Source: JADJAH01 sp964615795 (GTDB taxonomy: Bacteria; Bacteroidota; Ignavibacteria; Tepidaquicellales; Tepidaquicellaceae). Taken from it: 18,079 bases of DNA. The stretch spans positions 1 to 18,079 of the forward strand of contig CAZTQR010000065.1 of the NCBI GenBank assembly GCA_964615795.1, in the 5' to 3' direction. The notes below the pieces were generated by a model. The model worked only from the letters and a program-made list of their open reading frames with translations, was not told where the DNA came from and did no database searches. This document shows, one piece after another, positions 1-6,415 of the stretch (the first letter of the stretch is position 1; every line of letters begins with the position of its first letter). Position numbers and translations under genes: made by a program.

Positions 1-1023
1 AGGTTTGACGGCGTGAACTTTTCAAACGGTTTCCACCTCAAACAAAAAACCAAAAACATTCCGGCAACGGGCACATCAGGATTGATGGAAGAAGACAGTC
101 TGGAGATACTGCTTGACCTGACAATGACTGATGTGAATCTCTTTGTTGCTGTAAATCATGAGCTAAGCAACGATCTTGAGATCACGCTCATAGCCCCCAA
201 CGGAGAAGCGGTGGATGTATGTTTCGATATCGGACAGCTTGGAACCAATGACAACATTGTTACGATCTTTGACGATAATGCAGACAGTTCCCTCGTAAGC
301 GGAAAATACACTTCGATAAGCTCGAGAATAAAGCCGCAGAACAATCTAAACTCCATGTTCAGCGGCGACAACTGCAAAGGAATATGGAGACTGAAGATAA
401 ATGATGACAATGCAGGAAACACCGGAAAGCTTTATGCATGGGGTGTTCAGGTGAACAACCTCACTGCAAAGCCCGCAATCGTAAATTCAAACTGTCTGAT
501 CCAGGGATTTTACAGTCCATCTCTCAATACAATGATCAGAGACACTATGAGGATCTATCTCAGGGACGGCAATCTGCCGGGTGTAGTTGTAGATTCTGCG
601 AAGGACTATCTCGGGAATATCGGCGCTTTTCTCGGAACTTGCACAAACACCGGACTTTCCGGCGAATTCTACCTTCAGCTTCAGCACAGGAATTCCATAG
701 AGACCTGGAGCGCTGCAAAAGTAAGGTTTGATTATTTCACTATGCAGATGAGTTACGGTTTCAGGACTGAACTTGCCAATGCTTACGGGTCAAATATGAT
801 CCAGGTGGATGCCAGCCCTGTAAGATATGCCCTGTTCTCCGGAGATGTGAATAAAGACGGAATAGTGGACGGGTCAGACGGCATTCTCATTGACAACGAT
901 GCCACTGCGTTCAATTCAGGTTATCTTGTGACCGATCTTACGGGCGACAATTTTGTTGACGGAACAGATGCTCTGATTGCAGATAATAACGCCGCGAATT
1001 TCGTCGAGGCCGAGATTCCGTAG
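1..1023 (+). CDS. Secreted P-domain protein with C-terminal dockerin-like module (5' partial)
   Basis: The reading frame is open from base 1, so the N-terminus lies outside the window; the GTG at 13 is only the first internal start-like codon. Numbered from that GTG, residues about 25-150 look like a proprotein-convertase P domain, a beta-sandwich often following a protease domain: LEITLIAPNG at 55-64, IFDDNADSSL at 85-94, then a G-x-W-R-L-K-I-N-D pattern at 123-131 and the closing GKLYAWGVQV. Residues about 158-336 form a second module: a beta-rich part with ETWS (230-233) and AYG (257-259), then two calcium-loop motifs at 278-289 and 308-319 of the dockerin/EF-hand type (D-x-N-x-D-G-x-[IV]-D-x-x-D). 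The same module ends the deiminase at 2380-4362. The protein is probably exported; its missing N-terminus could hold a signal peptide and a peptidase domain, but that is inference. No catalytic residues are visible here. Confidence 0.85.
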   Translation, partial: RFDGVNFSNGFHLKQKTKNIPATGTSGLMEEDSLEILLDLTMTDVNLFVAVNHELSNDLEITLIAPNGEAVDVCFDIGQLGTNDNIVTIFDDNADSSLVSGKYTSISSRIKPQNNLNSMFSGDNCKGIWRLKINDDNAGNTGKLYAWGVQVNNLTAKPAIVNSNCLIQGFYSPSLNTMIRDTMRIYLRDGNLPGVVVDSAKDYLGNIGAFLGTCTNTGLSGEFYLQLQHRNSIETWSAAKVRFDYFTMQMSYGFRTELANAYGSNMIQVDASPVRYALFSGDVNKDGIVDGSDGILIDNDATAFNSGYLVTDLTGDNFVDGTDALIADNNAANFVEAEIP

Positions 1024-1031
1024 ATGATCTT

Positions 1032-1071
1032 AATTCCCCCGGACCCTTTCGCAGGAAAGGGCCGGGGAATT
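1032..1071. terminator. Intrinsic hairpin between convergent genes
   Basis: A long inverted repeat lies just after the stop of the P-domain gene. AATTCCCC pairs with GGGGAATT and CCCTTTC with GAAAGGG, around a GCAG tetraloop; one extra C and one extra A bulge from the left arm. It sits between convergent stop codons (1023 and 1093), so it could end transcription from both sides. No clear T-tract follows on either strand, so this is a strong hairpin but an imperfect textbook terminator. Confidence 0.6.
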
Positions 1072-1092
1072 CAGTGATAGTAACACCCGCCC

Positions 1093-1920
1093 TCACTCAG
1101 CCATATCTCCGAATCCGGGAATGCAAACTCCTGAGATGTACCAGAATTCGTGCTCCAGAGTAAATTTCAGTGTGAAGCCTCCACTAACAGTTTCATTGTC
1201 TTTTCTGTAGGCCATTTCTCCGCTGATACTTCCTGTTCCGCTGTTCAGGTCAAAATCCAGATTTGAGTCAGTCATCTTTTCCAGCCTCATGTATTCGCAG
1301 ACTTCTCTGAACAGCATCAAAGACATGAGGAATTCGCTCTTCGGCACGGACTTGTTGTTGAACTGCACTTCCTTAGCCAGCACATAGGAAAAGTTTTCCG
1401 GAGTGAATTTCTCTCCAAGCATATCAGAGACAAATCTCTTTGCATTTCTCCGTATGTCATACTCGTGATTGGGATGAAACTCTTCATAGATGAATCCAGT
1501 CATCATTTGCGGCATCCGTATGTCATCCATCTGATAAGGAAAGAGTTCTTCCGTCAGAAATTTGTATATCACTATGTCATCATACTTGCAGACCGATCCG
1601 AAGTCCACAGTGTTTTCCTTCAAATGCCTGAGTAGCCTGGCCAGCTCAGCTGACAGCTCCTTCTCCGAAAGCTCAGAGGCGGGTTTGAACTCAGGCCTTC
1701 CGACGTAGTCGTAAACACTGACCTTCCCGCACCCGTCAAATGCTTTCTCGAAGTCATACACCTGGTTGAGCCAGGCATTCTCAAGCTCTGGACTATCAAC
1801 AGCGCCGCAAGTCTGTACGTTAAACCCGAATTCATTTCTGAGTTTCTCCCTGAGCAGTTCATTCTCTCTCATCAGTTCCATTTCCGTCTTCACTGTCTCA
1901 TTCTTACCTCTTGTGTTCAT
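1093..1920 (-). CDS. Unrecognised 275-residue protein with possible NTF2-like C-terminal half
   Basis: I do not recognise the family. The protein has no signal peptide or membrane segment, so it is probably cytoplasmic. Residues about 8-30 are rich in E, L, K and R and could form a short coiled coil. A middle part (about 45-170) is acidic and helical, with a run of aromatic residues around FLTEELFPYQMDD. The last 90 residues, about 180-270, alternate hydrophobic and polar residues and end in W-Y-I-S-G-V-C-I-P-G-F-G, a pattern seen at the end of NTF2/SnoaL-like folds; that fold assignment is a guess. Start: ATG at 1920, with no Shine-Dalgarno. A Bacteroidota-like promoter lies about 76 bases upstream. 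It is a single-gene unit, divergent from the deiminase and convergent with the P-domain gene. Base composition is like its neighbours. Confidence 0.75.
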   Translation of the reverse strand: MNTRGKNETVKTEMELMRENELLREKLRNEFGFNVQTCGAVDSPELENAWLNQVYDFEKAFDGCGKVSVYDYVGRPEFKPASELSEKELSAELARLLRHLKENTVDFGSVCKYDDIVIYKFLTEELFPYQMDDIRMPQMMTGFIYEEFHPNHEYDIRRNAKRFVSDMLGEKFTPENFSYVLAKEVQFNNKSVPKSEFLMSLMLFREVCEYMRLEKMTDSNLDFDLNSGTGSISGEMAYRKDNETVSGGFTLKFTLEHEFWYISGVCIPGFGDMAE

Positions 1921-1995
1921 CTTTGCTCATTTTAAGTTAACGGTTTCCTGAACTGCCGCAGGAGCCGGGAATAACTTCAGCCTGCGTAGCTGTGA

Positions 1996-2026
1996 CAAAA
2001 TTATGATGTCTGATTTCGAATTTCAA
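1996..2026 (-). promoter_or_regulatory. Candidate Bacteroidota-type promoter for the 275-residue protein gene
   Basis: On the minus strand the sequence reads TTTG (2027-2024), a 20-base gap, then TAATTTTG (2003-1996). This matches the Bacteroidota vegetative promoter pattern of a TTG-containing -33 element and a TAnnTTTG -7 element. The box ends about 76 bases before the ATG at 1920. The assignment rests on motif match and position only. Confidence 0.45.
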
Positions 2027-2207
2027 AAATAAGTTTTGAGGTTTGTGAAAAAATTCCGGACAAATGCTAGTGCTGTGGCAAGTGGGCAGAGGATTTGCCG
2101 ACATTGCTAGTTGCTAAGAAATTTTATTGAGTACTTCTGCCTGCGATGCCTCAGGTCAATATTGTTCAATCTGAATCCGCTGACTAAGAGCAACTTCAAA
2201 TCCCGGC

Positions 2208-2263
2208 AACTTCATACTAAGCATTCCAGATAACGGAATGCGACTTCGTGAAGCTTAGAAGTT
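2208..2263. other. Possible branched RNA or DNA fold
   Basis: Outer arms AACTTC (2208-2213) and GAAGTT (2258-2263) pair perfectly. Inside them TAA (2218-2220) can pair with TTA (2255-2257). An inner perfect stem GCATTCC (2221-2227) with GGAATGC (2235-2241) encloses a 7-base loop, and a small CTT/AAG stem (2244-2246 with 2251-2253) fills the rest. This could be a three-way junction. It lies upstream of the apparent deiminase promoter, so it would be a separate small RNA, a regulator site or chance. Confidence 0.3.
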
Positions 2264-2355
2264 CGGAGTTTTAAGATGTTGACAAGGTACCGACTAAGCA
2301 TCGATTTACTTTGTTCTGATAAGCCTTCTTCATTTCAACTGCCGGCCGCCGGGAC

Positions 2356-2363
2356 TATCTTTG
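2356..2363 (+). promoter_or_regulatory. Candidate -7 box before the deiminase gene
   Basis: TATCTTTG matches TAnnTTTG exactly and lies 16 bases before the ATG at 2380, which would give a leader of only about ten bases. No TTG is found at the expected distance upstream, so only half of the expected promoter is present. Confidence 0.3.
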
Positions 2364-2379
2364 TGCAAATAATGAGTAA

Positions 2380-4362
2380 ATGAATATCCTACAACTCCGG
2401 ATCATATTTCTCCTTTTGCTGAGCTTCCCAATTTGTTCTTTCGCTCAGGATCTTCCGCACATAATGGAAAGGGAAGAGGAACTGCGCTGGAAGAACTACT
2501 CGCCGGTTTTCACGGCTTCAGAATTTACTAACCCGCCTCCAACGCCCGTCAGGACCATGGCTGAGTGGGAAGAGGTTCAGGGAATTATAATCACATGGAC
2601 TTCATATACATCCATACTTAGGCAGATCGTTGACTATGCGCAGGATGAATGCATCGTATATATAGTCTGCACGGATTCCAACACAGTCAGATCATCTCTC
2701 ACTTCCGGCGGAGTGCCGCTCATAAACCTGAAGTTCATACAGACTTCATTCAATTCTGTCTGGTGCAGGGATTACGGACCGTGGGCAGTGTATTCAGGAA
2801 TTGCTGACTCGCTCAAACTGATTGACTGGATATACAACCGGCCTAGGCCATTGGATGACGCAGTGCCCGTAACTTTTTCGAATTACATGAATCTCCCTAT
2901 ATATCAGACAACCGTATCACCCAACAATCTTACGGCAACAGGCGGCAACTTCATGGTTGACGGACATGGTACGGGATTTTCATCAAAGCTGATACTTAAC
3001 GAGAACTCAGGCAAGACGGAAGCGCAGATCAACTCAATCATGAATCAGTTCATGGGGATCAGCAGGTATATCAAAATGGAAACTCTGCCCTATGATCAGA
3101 TCCATCACATTGATATGCACATGAAACTGCTTGATGAAGAAACTTTGCTCGTGGGCGAGTACCCGGCTGGAGTTGCAGACGGGCCGCAGATCGAGGCAAA
3201 TCTTCAGTATATTCTCAGCAATTTTCTTACTTGTTTCGGAAGGCCGTATAAAGTGATCCGCATTCCCATGCCCCCTAACACGTCAGGTCAATATCCTCCA
3301 AATGCCAACTATTATACATACACAAACTCTGTGTTTGTGAACAAGACAGTTATTGTTCCGATTTACGGTCTTTCAAAAGATACCACAGCTTTGAGGATAT
3401 ACCGTGAAGCGCTACCAGGTTACAGGGTTGTGGGGATCAACTGCAGCGGAATGATATCCGCGCTCGGGGCAATTCACTGCATCACCAAGGAGATCGGTGT
3501 GAGCGAACCGGTGTTCATCTCGCATGCCCGCATTGAAAACACATCGAACACACTCGCACCGTATGAAGTGAAAGCGTTCATTAAGTCAAAGAGCGGAATC
3601 GCATCTGCAAATGTATGGTACCGGACCGATACGAACATTGCATATACGCAACTTGCAATGACAAGCTCTGCTGACACATTCCGGGCATACATTCCTCCGC
3701 AGGCATCGGGAAAGTCAGTTTACTATTATATAAGTGCATCGTCGAATTCGGGTAAAAATTCGGCAAAGCCGATCACCGGGCCTGCAGGCTATCTGAAGTT
3801 CACAGTGAACAATCCCGTCGTTTACCTCGATCTGAAATCGGCACCCGAAGGTATTGCATCCCCAAACGTAAGTTTGCTTTCAAGAAGAGACACGGTTGCC
3901 GTTTTGATAAGGCAGGCTGTTTCACCTTATGCAATTGTTGATTCAGCGTCCGGAGTGATTGATTCGGTAAGCAGACTTTGCAGTCTTGCATTCGACGGCG
4001 TACAGCCGGGAAAGTATTACATTGTTGCAAAGCACGGACAGTGTCTTGAAACATGGAGCAGGGCAGGTGGAGATTCACTGAAGGCTGACGGCATTCCCGT
4101 TGTGTATGACTTCACTTCATCATCTGCGCAGGCATACGGAAACAACCTTGCGCAGGTCGGTGCAGAATTTTGTTTCATTTCGGGAGATGTTGACGGTAAC
4201 GGTTACATCGACGGATCAGACCTGCTTATAATTGACAACGATGTGTTTGTGTTTGCCGCAGGATATCATCTTCTTTCAGACCTTAACGGCGACGGCTACA
4301 CTGACGGAGCGGATATGGCTGTTGCTGAAAACAATCTTGGGAGGGAAACGCTGAGGCCGTAA
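2380..4362 (+). CDS. Secreted peptidylarginine deiminase-like enzyme with dockerin-like C-terminal module
   Basis: This is a member of the agmatine/peptidylarginine deiminase family (PAD_porph type), which converts guanidino groups to ureido groups. Residues 1-22 are a signal peptide, probably cut after SFA. The catalytic domain spans about 44-373: WCRDYGPW (128-135, D131), TGGN (187-190), H243 and D245 in HHIDMH, YTNSVFVN (314-321, N316) and the nucleophile C367 in GAIHC. Arg154 and Arg156 follow in YNRPRPLDD, spaced from D131 like the two arginines I remember from P. gingivalis PPAD that hold a C-terminal arginine substrate. Residues about 375-475 resemble an Ig-like domain, again as in PPAD. 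Residues about 478-660 are the module shared with the gene at 1-1023: ETWS (557-560), AYG (585-587), calcium loops at 603-614 and 634-645. It is probably exported to the periplasm or surface. A true agmatine deiminase is unlikely given the export signal and length; protein citrullination is inference. Confidence 0.9.
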   Translation: MNILQLRIIFLLLLSFPICSFAQDLPHIMEREEELRWKNYSPVFTASEFTNPPPTPVRTMAEWEEVQGIIITWTSYTSILRQIVDYAQDECIVYIVCTDSNTVRSSLTSGGVPLINLKFIQTSFNSVWCRDYGPWAVYSGIADSLKLIDWIYNRPRPLDDAVPVTFSNYMNLPIYQTTVSPNNLTATGGNFMVDGHGTGFSSKLILNENSGKTEAQINSIMNQFMGISRYIKMETLPYDQIHHIDMHMKLLDEETLLVGEYPAGVADGPQIEANLQYILSNFLTCFGRPYKVIRIPMPPNTSGQYPPNANYYTYTNSVFVNKTVIVPIYGLSKDTTALRIYREALPGYRVVGINCSGMISALGAIHCITKEIGVSEPVFISHARIENTSNTLAPYEVKAFIKSKSGIASANVWYRTDTNIAYTQLAMTSSADTFRAYIPPQASGKSVYYYISASSNSGKNSAKPITGPAGYLKFTVNNPVVYLDLKSAPEGIASPNVSLLSRRDTVAVLIRQAVSPYAIVDSASGVIDSVSRLCSLAFDGVQPGKYYIVAKHGQCLETWSRAGGDSLKADGIPVVYDFTSSSAQAYGNNLAQVGAEFCFISGDVDGNGYIDGSDLLIIDNDVFVFAAGYHLLSDLNGDGYTDGADMAVAENNLGRETLRP

Positions 4363-4380
4363 AAGGGTATCGGTGAAAAG

Positions 4381-4420
4381 AAGATGGCCGCCCGGGGGGG
4401 AAATCCGGACAGCCATCTTT
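4381..4420. terminator. Bidirectional terminator hairpin between deiminase and Spy-like genes
   Basis: AAGATGGC (4381-4388) pairs perfectly with GCCATCTT (4412-4419). The loop holds a G-run and two CCGG tetramers that can pair inside. On the plus strand it is followed by TTT and then GAATTG; on the minus strand by CTTTTC. It lies between convergent stop codons at 4362 and 4438, so it plausibly serves both units. Confidence 0.65.
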
Positions 4421-4437
4421 GAATTGAAGCAACATTA

Positions 4438-4986
4438 CTAAAACTCATCCGGCGGCGGCGGAGGTGGCATGTCATCACCCGGTCCGAAAGGCCCGTCAGG
4501 ATTCATCTTGCCTCTTGGCCCGCGAAAATCCTGATCACCGCCTCTCTTCTTTCTGATCTCCTGCCTGAGTTCGCGATCAAACTTCTTCCGGAACTTCATC
4601 GTCTTTGCAATTTCCTGCGCGCTCATAAACTGCCTCAGCTCGGTTTTGAACTCTTTCTTCAGCTCCGCTATCCTGATGTCTATGTCGAGAGACCTGTCGA
4701 GTTTTGATTCCACATCTGCGGCGCCCGGGTCGAGGTCAATGTCGTCCATGATCTCCCTTTTCTCCTTCATAAGTGCCCTCACCTTGCTTCCGTTCTCTTC
4801 AAGTTTCGTCATAAACTGATCCGCAGTGCTTGCGCTCAATCCCACTTTCTCCACAAGCTTTTCCTTCATCAGCTTGTTCAGTTCCTGCCTCATCTTCAAT
4901 CTTGCGCTGTCGTTTTGCGACTGTGCCGGTGAGATCCACGCAAGTGTAAGAATCAGCATCCCGGTTATCATTAATATTCTTTTCAT
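4438..4986 (-). CDS. Exported Spy/CpxP-like helical protein with proline-rich tail
   Basis: This is a 182-residue exported protein, third in the sigma/anti-sigma operon. Residues 1-23 form a signal peptide (MKRILMITGM then a hydrophobic run ending near AQSQ). Residues about 27-148 are highly charged and predicted helical, with K/E-rich heptad-like stretches, as in Spy, CpxP and ZraP-type periplasmic proteins; the segment FMSAQEIAKTM (120-130) sits where such proteins carry LTxxQ repeats but does not match that motif exactly. The tail, 149-182, is rich in glycine, proline and aspartate and ends in a run of six prolines followed by DEF. It begins 3 bases after the stop of the anti-sigma gene, so the two are probably translated from one message. 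A chaperone or stress-sensor role is inferred from fold and position. Confidence 0.8.
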   Translation of the reverse strand: MKRILMITGMLILTLAWISPAQSQNDSARLKMRQELNKLMKEKLVEKVGLSASTADQFMTKLEENGSKVRALMKEKREIMDDIDLDPGAADVESKLDRSLDIDIRIAELKKEFKTELRQFMSAQEIAKTMKFRKKFDRELRQEIRKKRGGDQDFRGPRGKMNPDGPFGPGDDMPPPPPPDEF

Positions 4987-4989
4987 GAC

Positions 4990-5736
4990 TTATGAGTTTT
5001 TTAGAATGTTAAGTATTTCTGCCTGCTGTTCGGGAGTAAGTTCCATGAACTCATCCTCTGCAGGCTCTTCGTTTTCAGTTGTATTGAGAAGTATGCTTGA
5101 TTCATCCTGACTGCCTGACTCCTCTTCATCAATATTGTCAGCAACAAGATTGTCAAAAAGATCTGAACGATTGTCTTCAGTTTGCCCGGATTCGTAATTC
5201 TCATAATCCCGGGCCGTTTGTCTTTTTCTGATAGCCGGTTCATCTGTTGTTTGAGTTTCAACCGGCTCTTCCTTCTCTTTCAGATCGGCAGTCTGTGTCT
5301 CCGCCGGCGGGGGATCATTCTTCACTGTCTCTTCAACGGTCTTCCTGCCGGAGTCAACAGCAATTGTCTTTTCATTCCTGTCGTCCCGGGTAAAGAGAAA
5401 GATAAGCAGGGCCGCTATGACAGGAATTGCGGGAATAAGGATCTTCCATAGCGGAGCAAGTTTTTCCCGGAAGCTTCCGGTTGCCGGCGCATGAAGTCTT
5501 TTATTGATCCTTACCGGCAGATTATTGAAGTAGTGCTCCGGCGGCTCGGAAAACTTCGCCTCGGAGAGGAAATTAAGCGTCTTCCGAATCTCATCATACT
5601 GGCTTCGGAATGATTCGTCATTCGCAATCCGCTTCTCGATCTCCCGCTTCAGGCCGTCTTCCAGCTCCTTCCCGTCCGCAAAGTCAACCAGCGAATGGAG
5701 AAGATCTTCGTCCGTGTATTTATTGTCAGTTTTCAT
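4990..5736 (-). CDS. Single-pass membrane anti-sigma-like protein
   Basis: This 248-residue protein is encoded one base after the ECF sigma gene stop, which is where its anti-sigma factor is expected. Residues 1-95 are a charged, helical, presumably cytoplasmic part with SEPPEHYFNNLPVRIN (63-78), a type of segment common before the membrane helix in Bacteroidota anti-sigma proteins. One membrane helix covers about 99-115. Residues 116-248 would be periplasmic, very acidic and low in complexity, probably disordered. The last 18 residues contain LTPEQQ (233-238), which resembles the LTxxQ motif of Spy/CpxP proteins. There is no clear zinc-binding HxxxCxxC motif, so it is not a classical ZAS anti-sigma factor. 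GGAAGGAAG before the ATG at 5736, lying in the end of the sigma gene, is one of the few Shine-Dalgarno-like sites in the window. The anti-sigma role is inferred from position and topology. Confidence 0.8.
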   Translation of the reverse strand: MKTDNKYTDEDLLHSLVDFADGKELEDGLKREIEKRIANDESFRSQYDEIRKTLNFLSEAKFSEPPEHYFNNLPVRINKRLHAPATGSFREKLAPLWKILIPAIPVIAALLIFLFTRDDRNEKTIAVDSGRKTVEETVKNDPPPAETQTADLKEKEEPVETQTTDEPAIRKRQTARDYENYESGQTEDNRSDLFDNLVADNIDEEESGSQDESSILLNTTENEEPAEDEFMELTPEQQAEILNILKNS

Positions 5737-5737
5737 T

Positions 5738-6328
5738 TCAACTTCCTTCCAGAAGTTCTTTTCGTTTACAATTGCTCAGGAACTTTTGAATGTTCCTAAC
5801 TGCATGAAAGTAGTTTGCCTTCATGCCCCCTACAGATCTCTCAAGCAGTTTTGAGATCTCCTCATAGCTCAGGTCGTCATAATAGCGCATGTTAAAGACC
5901 GCTCTTTGCTGTTCGGGAAGGCTTTTGATCGCCTCCTCCAGCAGTTTGGTCCTTTCCTCTTCGTCAATCACCGTGTCAAACGGCTTGTCGTCGGATTCAA
6001 TGTCCACAGAACTGATGTCGGCCGATCTCATGTTTTCTCTCTTTTTCCTGTTCAGATGATTCAGTGAATAGTTAACTGCGATCTTATAAAGGTATGTGAA
6101 GAATTTAGACTCACCCCTGAACTCATTCAGAGATCCGTGCAGTTTTATGAAGACCTCCTGAGTAATGTCATCGGCATCATCATGGTCCACAACCATCTTC
6201 CTCACGATCCAGTATATCTTTTTCTGATACTTTCTTATAAGAATGTTGAACGCATTTTGCGATCCGTTCCTGAAGGCTTCAATTATCTCAATATCGTCAC
6301 TCTCTATGTCTATTTGCCTGTCGCCCAA
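5738..6328 (-). CDS. ECF-family RNA polymerase sigma factor
   Basis: This 196-residue sigma-70 family protein directs RNA polymerase to a specific promoter set. Region 2 spans about 24-97: DADDITQEVFIKLH (51-64) is the core-binding helix and FRGESKFFTYLYKIAVN (70-86) the -10 recognition part. Region 4 spans about 134-185 with SLPEQQRAVFNMRYYDDLSY (136-155), then the recognition helix EISKLLERSVGGMKANYFHA. Region 3 is absent, as in ECF sigmas. The start is a TTG at 6328: an in-frame TGA lies 6 bases upstream and no ATG occurs before the conserved core. It leads an operon with the anti-sigma-like and Spy-like genes. Envelope stress is the likely trigger by analogy. No promoter motif was found upstream; autoregulation is common in this family but not shown here. 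Confidence 0.93.
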   Translation of the reverse strand: MGDRQIDIESDDIEIIEAFRNGSQNAFNILIRKYQKKIYWIVRKMVVDHDDADDITQEVFIKLHGSLNEFRGESKFFTYLYKIAVNYSLNHLNRKKRENMRSADISSVDIESDDKPFDTVIDEEERTKLLEEAIKSLPEQQRAVFNMRYYDDLSYEEISKLLERSVGGMKANYFHAVRNIQKFLSNCKRKELLEGS

Positions 6329-6403
6329 TTCTCAGTTAAGGTCCTGTGATTGATTTCTGTATTTTCACCTGAATTGCCTTCACTCTAAAGACAATATCAG
6401 GCT

Positions 6404-6415
6404 TTCTTTGGTTTA
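6404..6415. repeat. 12-base direct repeat, copy 1 of 2 flanking the GNAT gene
   Basis: TTCTTTGGTTTA occurs here, overlapping the GNAT stop codon (TTA at 6413-6415 read on the minus strand), and again at 6903-6914 immediately before the ATG at 6901. The copies are identical. Such a pair may be a chance event in a window this size; the exact flanking position is what makes it worth listing. Confidence 0.4.

Larger units (their letters stand above)
1921..2379. other. 459-base divergent intergenic region with several inverted repeats
   Basis: No convincing gene is visible here on either strand. The region holds a candidate promoter for the minus-strand gene (1996-2026), a short hairpin at 2077-2099 (GGCAAGT against ATTTGCC, one G-T pair), a more elaborate fold at 2208-2263, and a TATCTTTG box at 2356-2363 just before the deiminase start. 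The tetramer TAAG recurs in similar short contexts (CTGACTAAGAG near 2180, ACTAAGCATTCC near 2216, CGACTAAGCATCG near 2291), which may be chance or weak direct repeats. It is the longest non-coding stretch in the window. Confidence 0.5.

Noticed and set aside
1..1023. Cellulosomal dockerin interpretation of the calcium loops
   Set aside because: The loops come with a preceding conserved beta-rich part and occur on non-glycanase proteins, and no cohesin or glycoside hydrolase is in the window; the loops alone do not show a cellulosome.
2372..2383. Tiny frame ATG-AGT-AAA-TGA overlapping the deiminase start
   Set aside because: Three codons only; it could be a leader effect but nothing supports it being functional.
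2431..2445. Cysteine near the end of the deiminase signal peptide as a lipoprotein site
   Set aside because: The residues before C19 (F-P-I) do not fit a lipobox, and a normal signal-peptidase site SFA follows.
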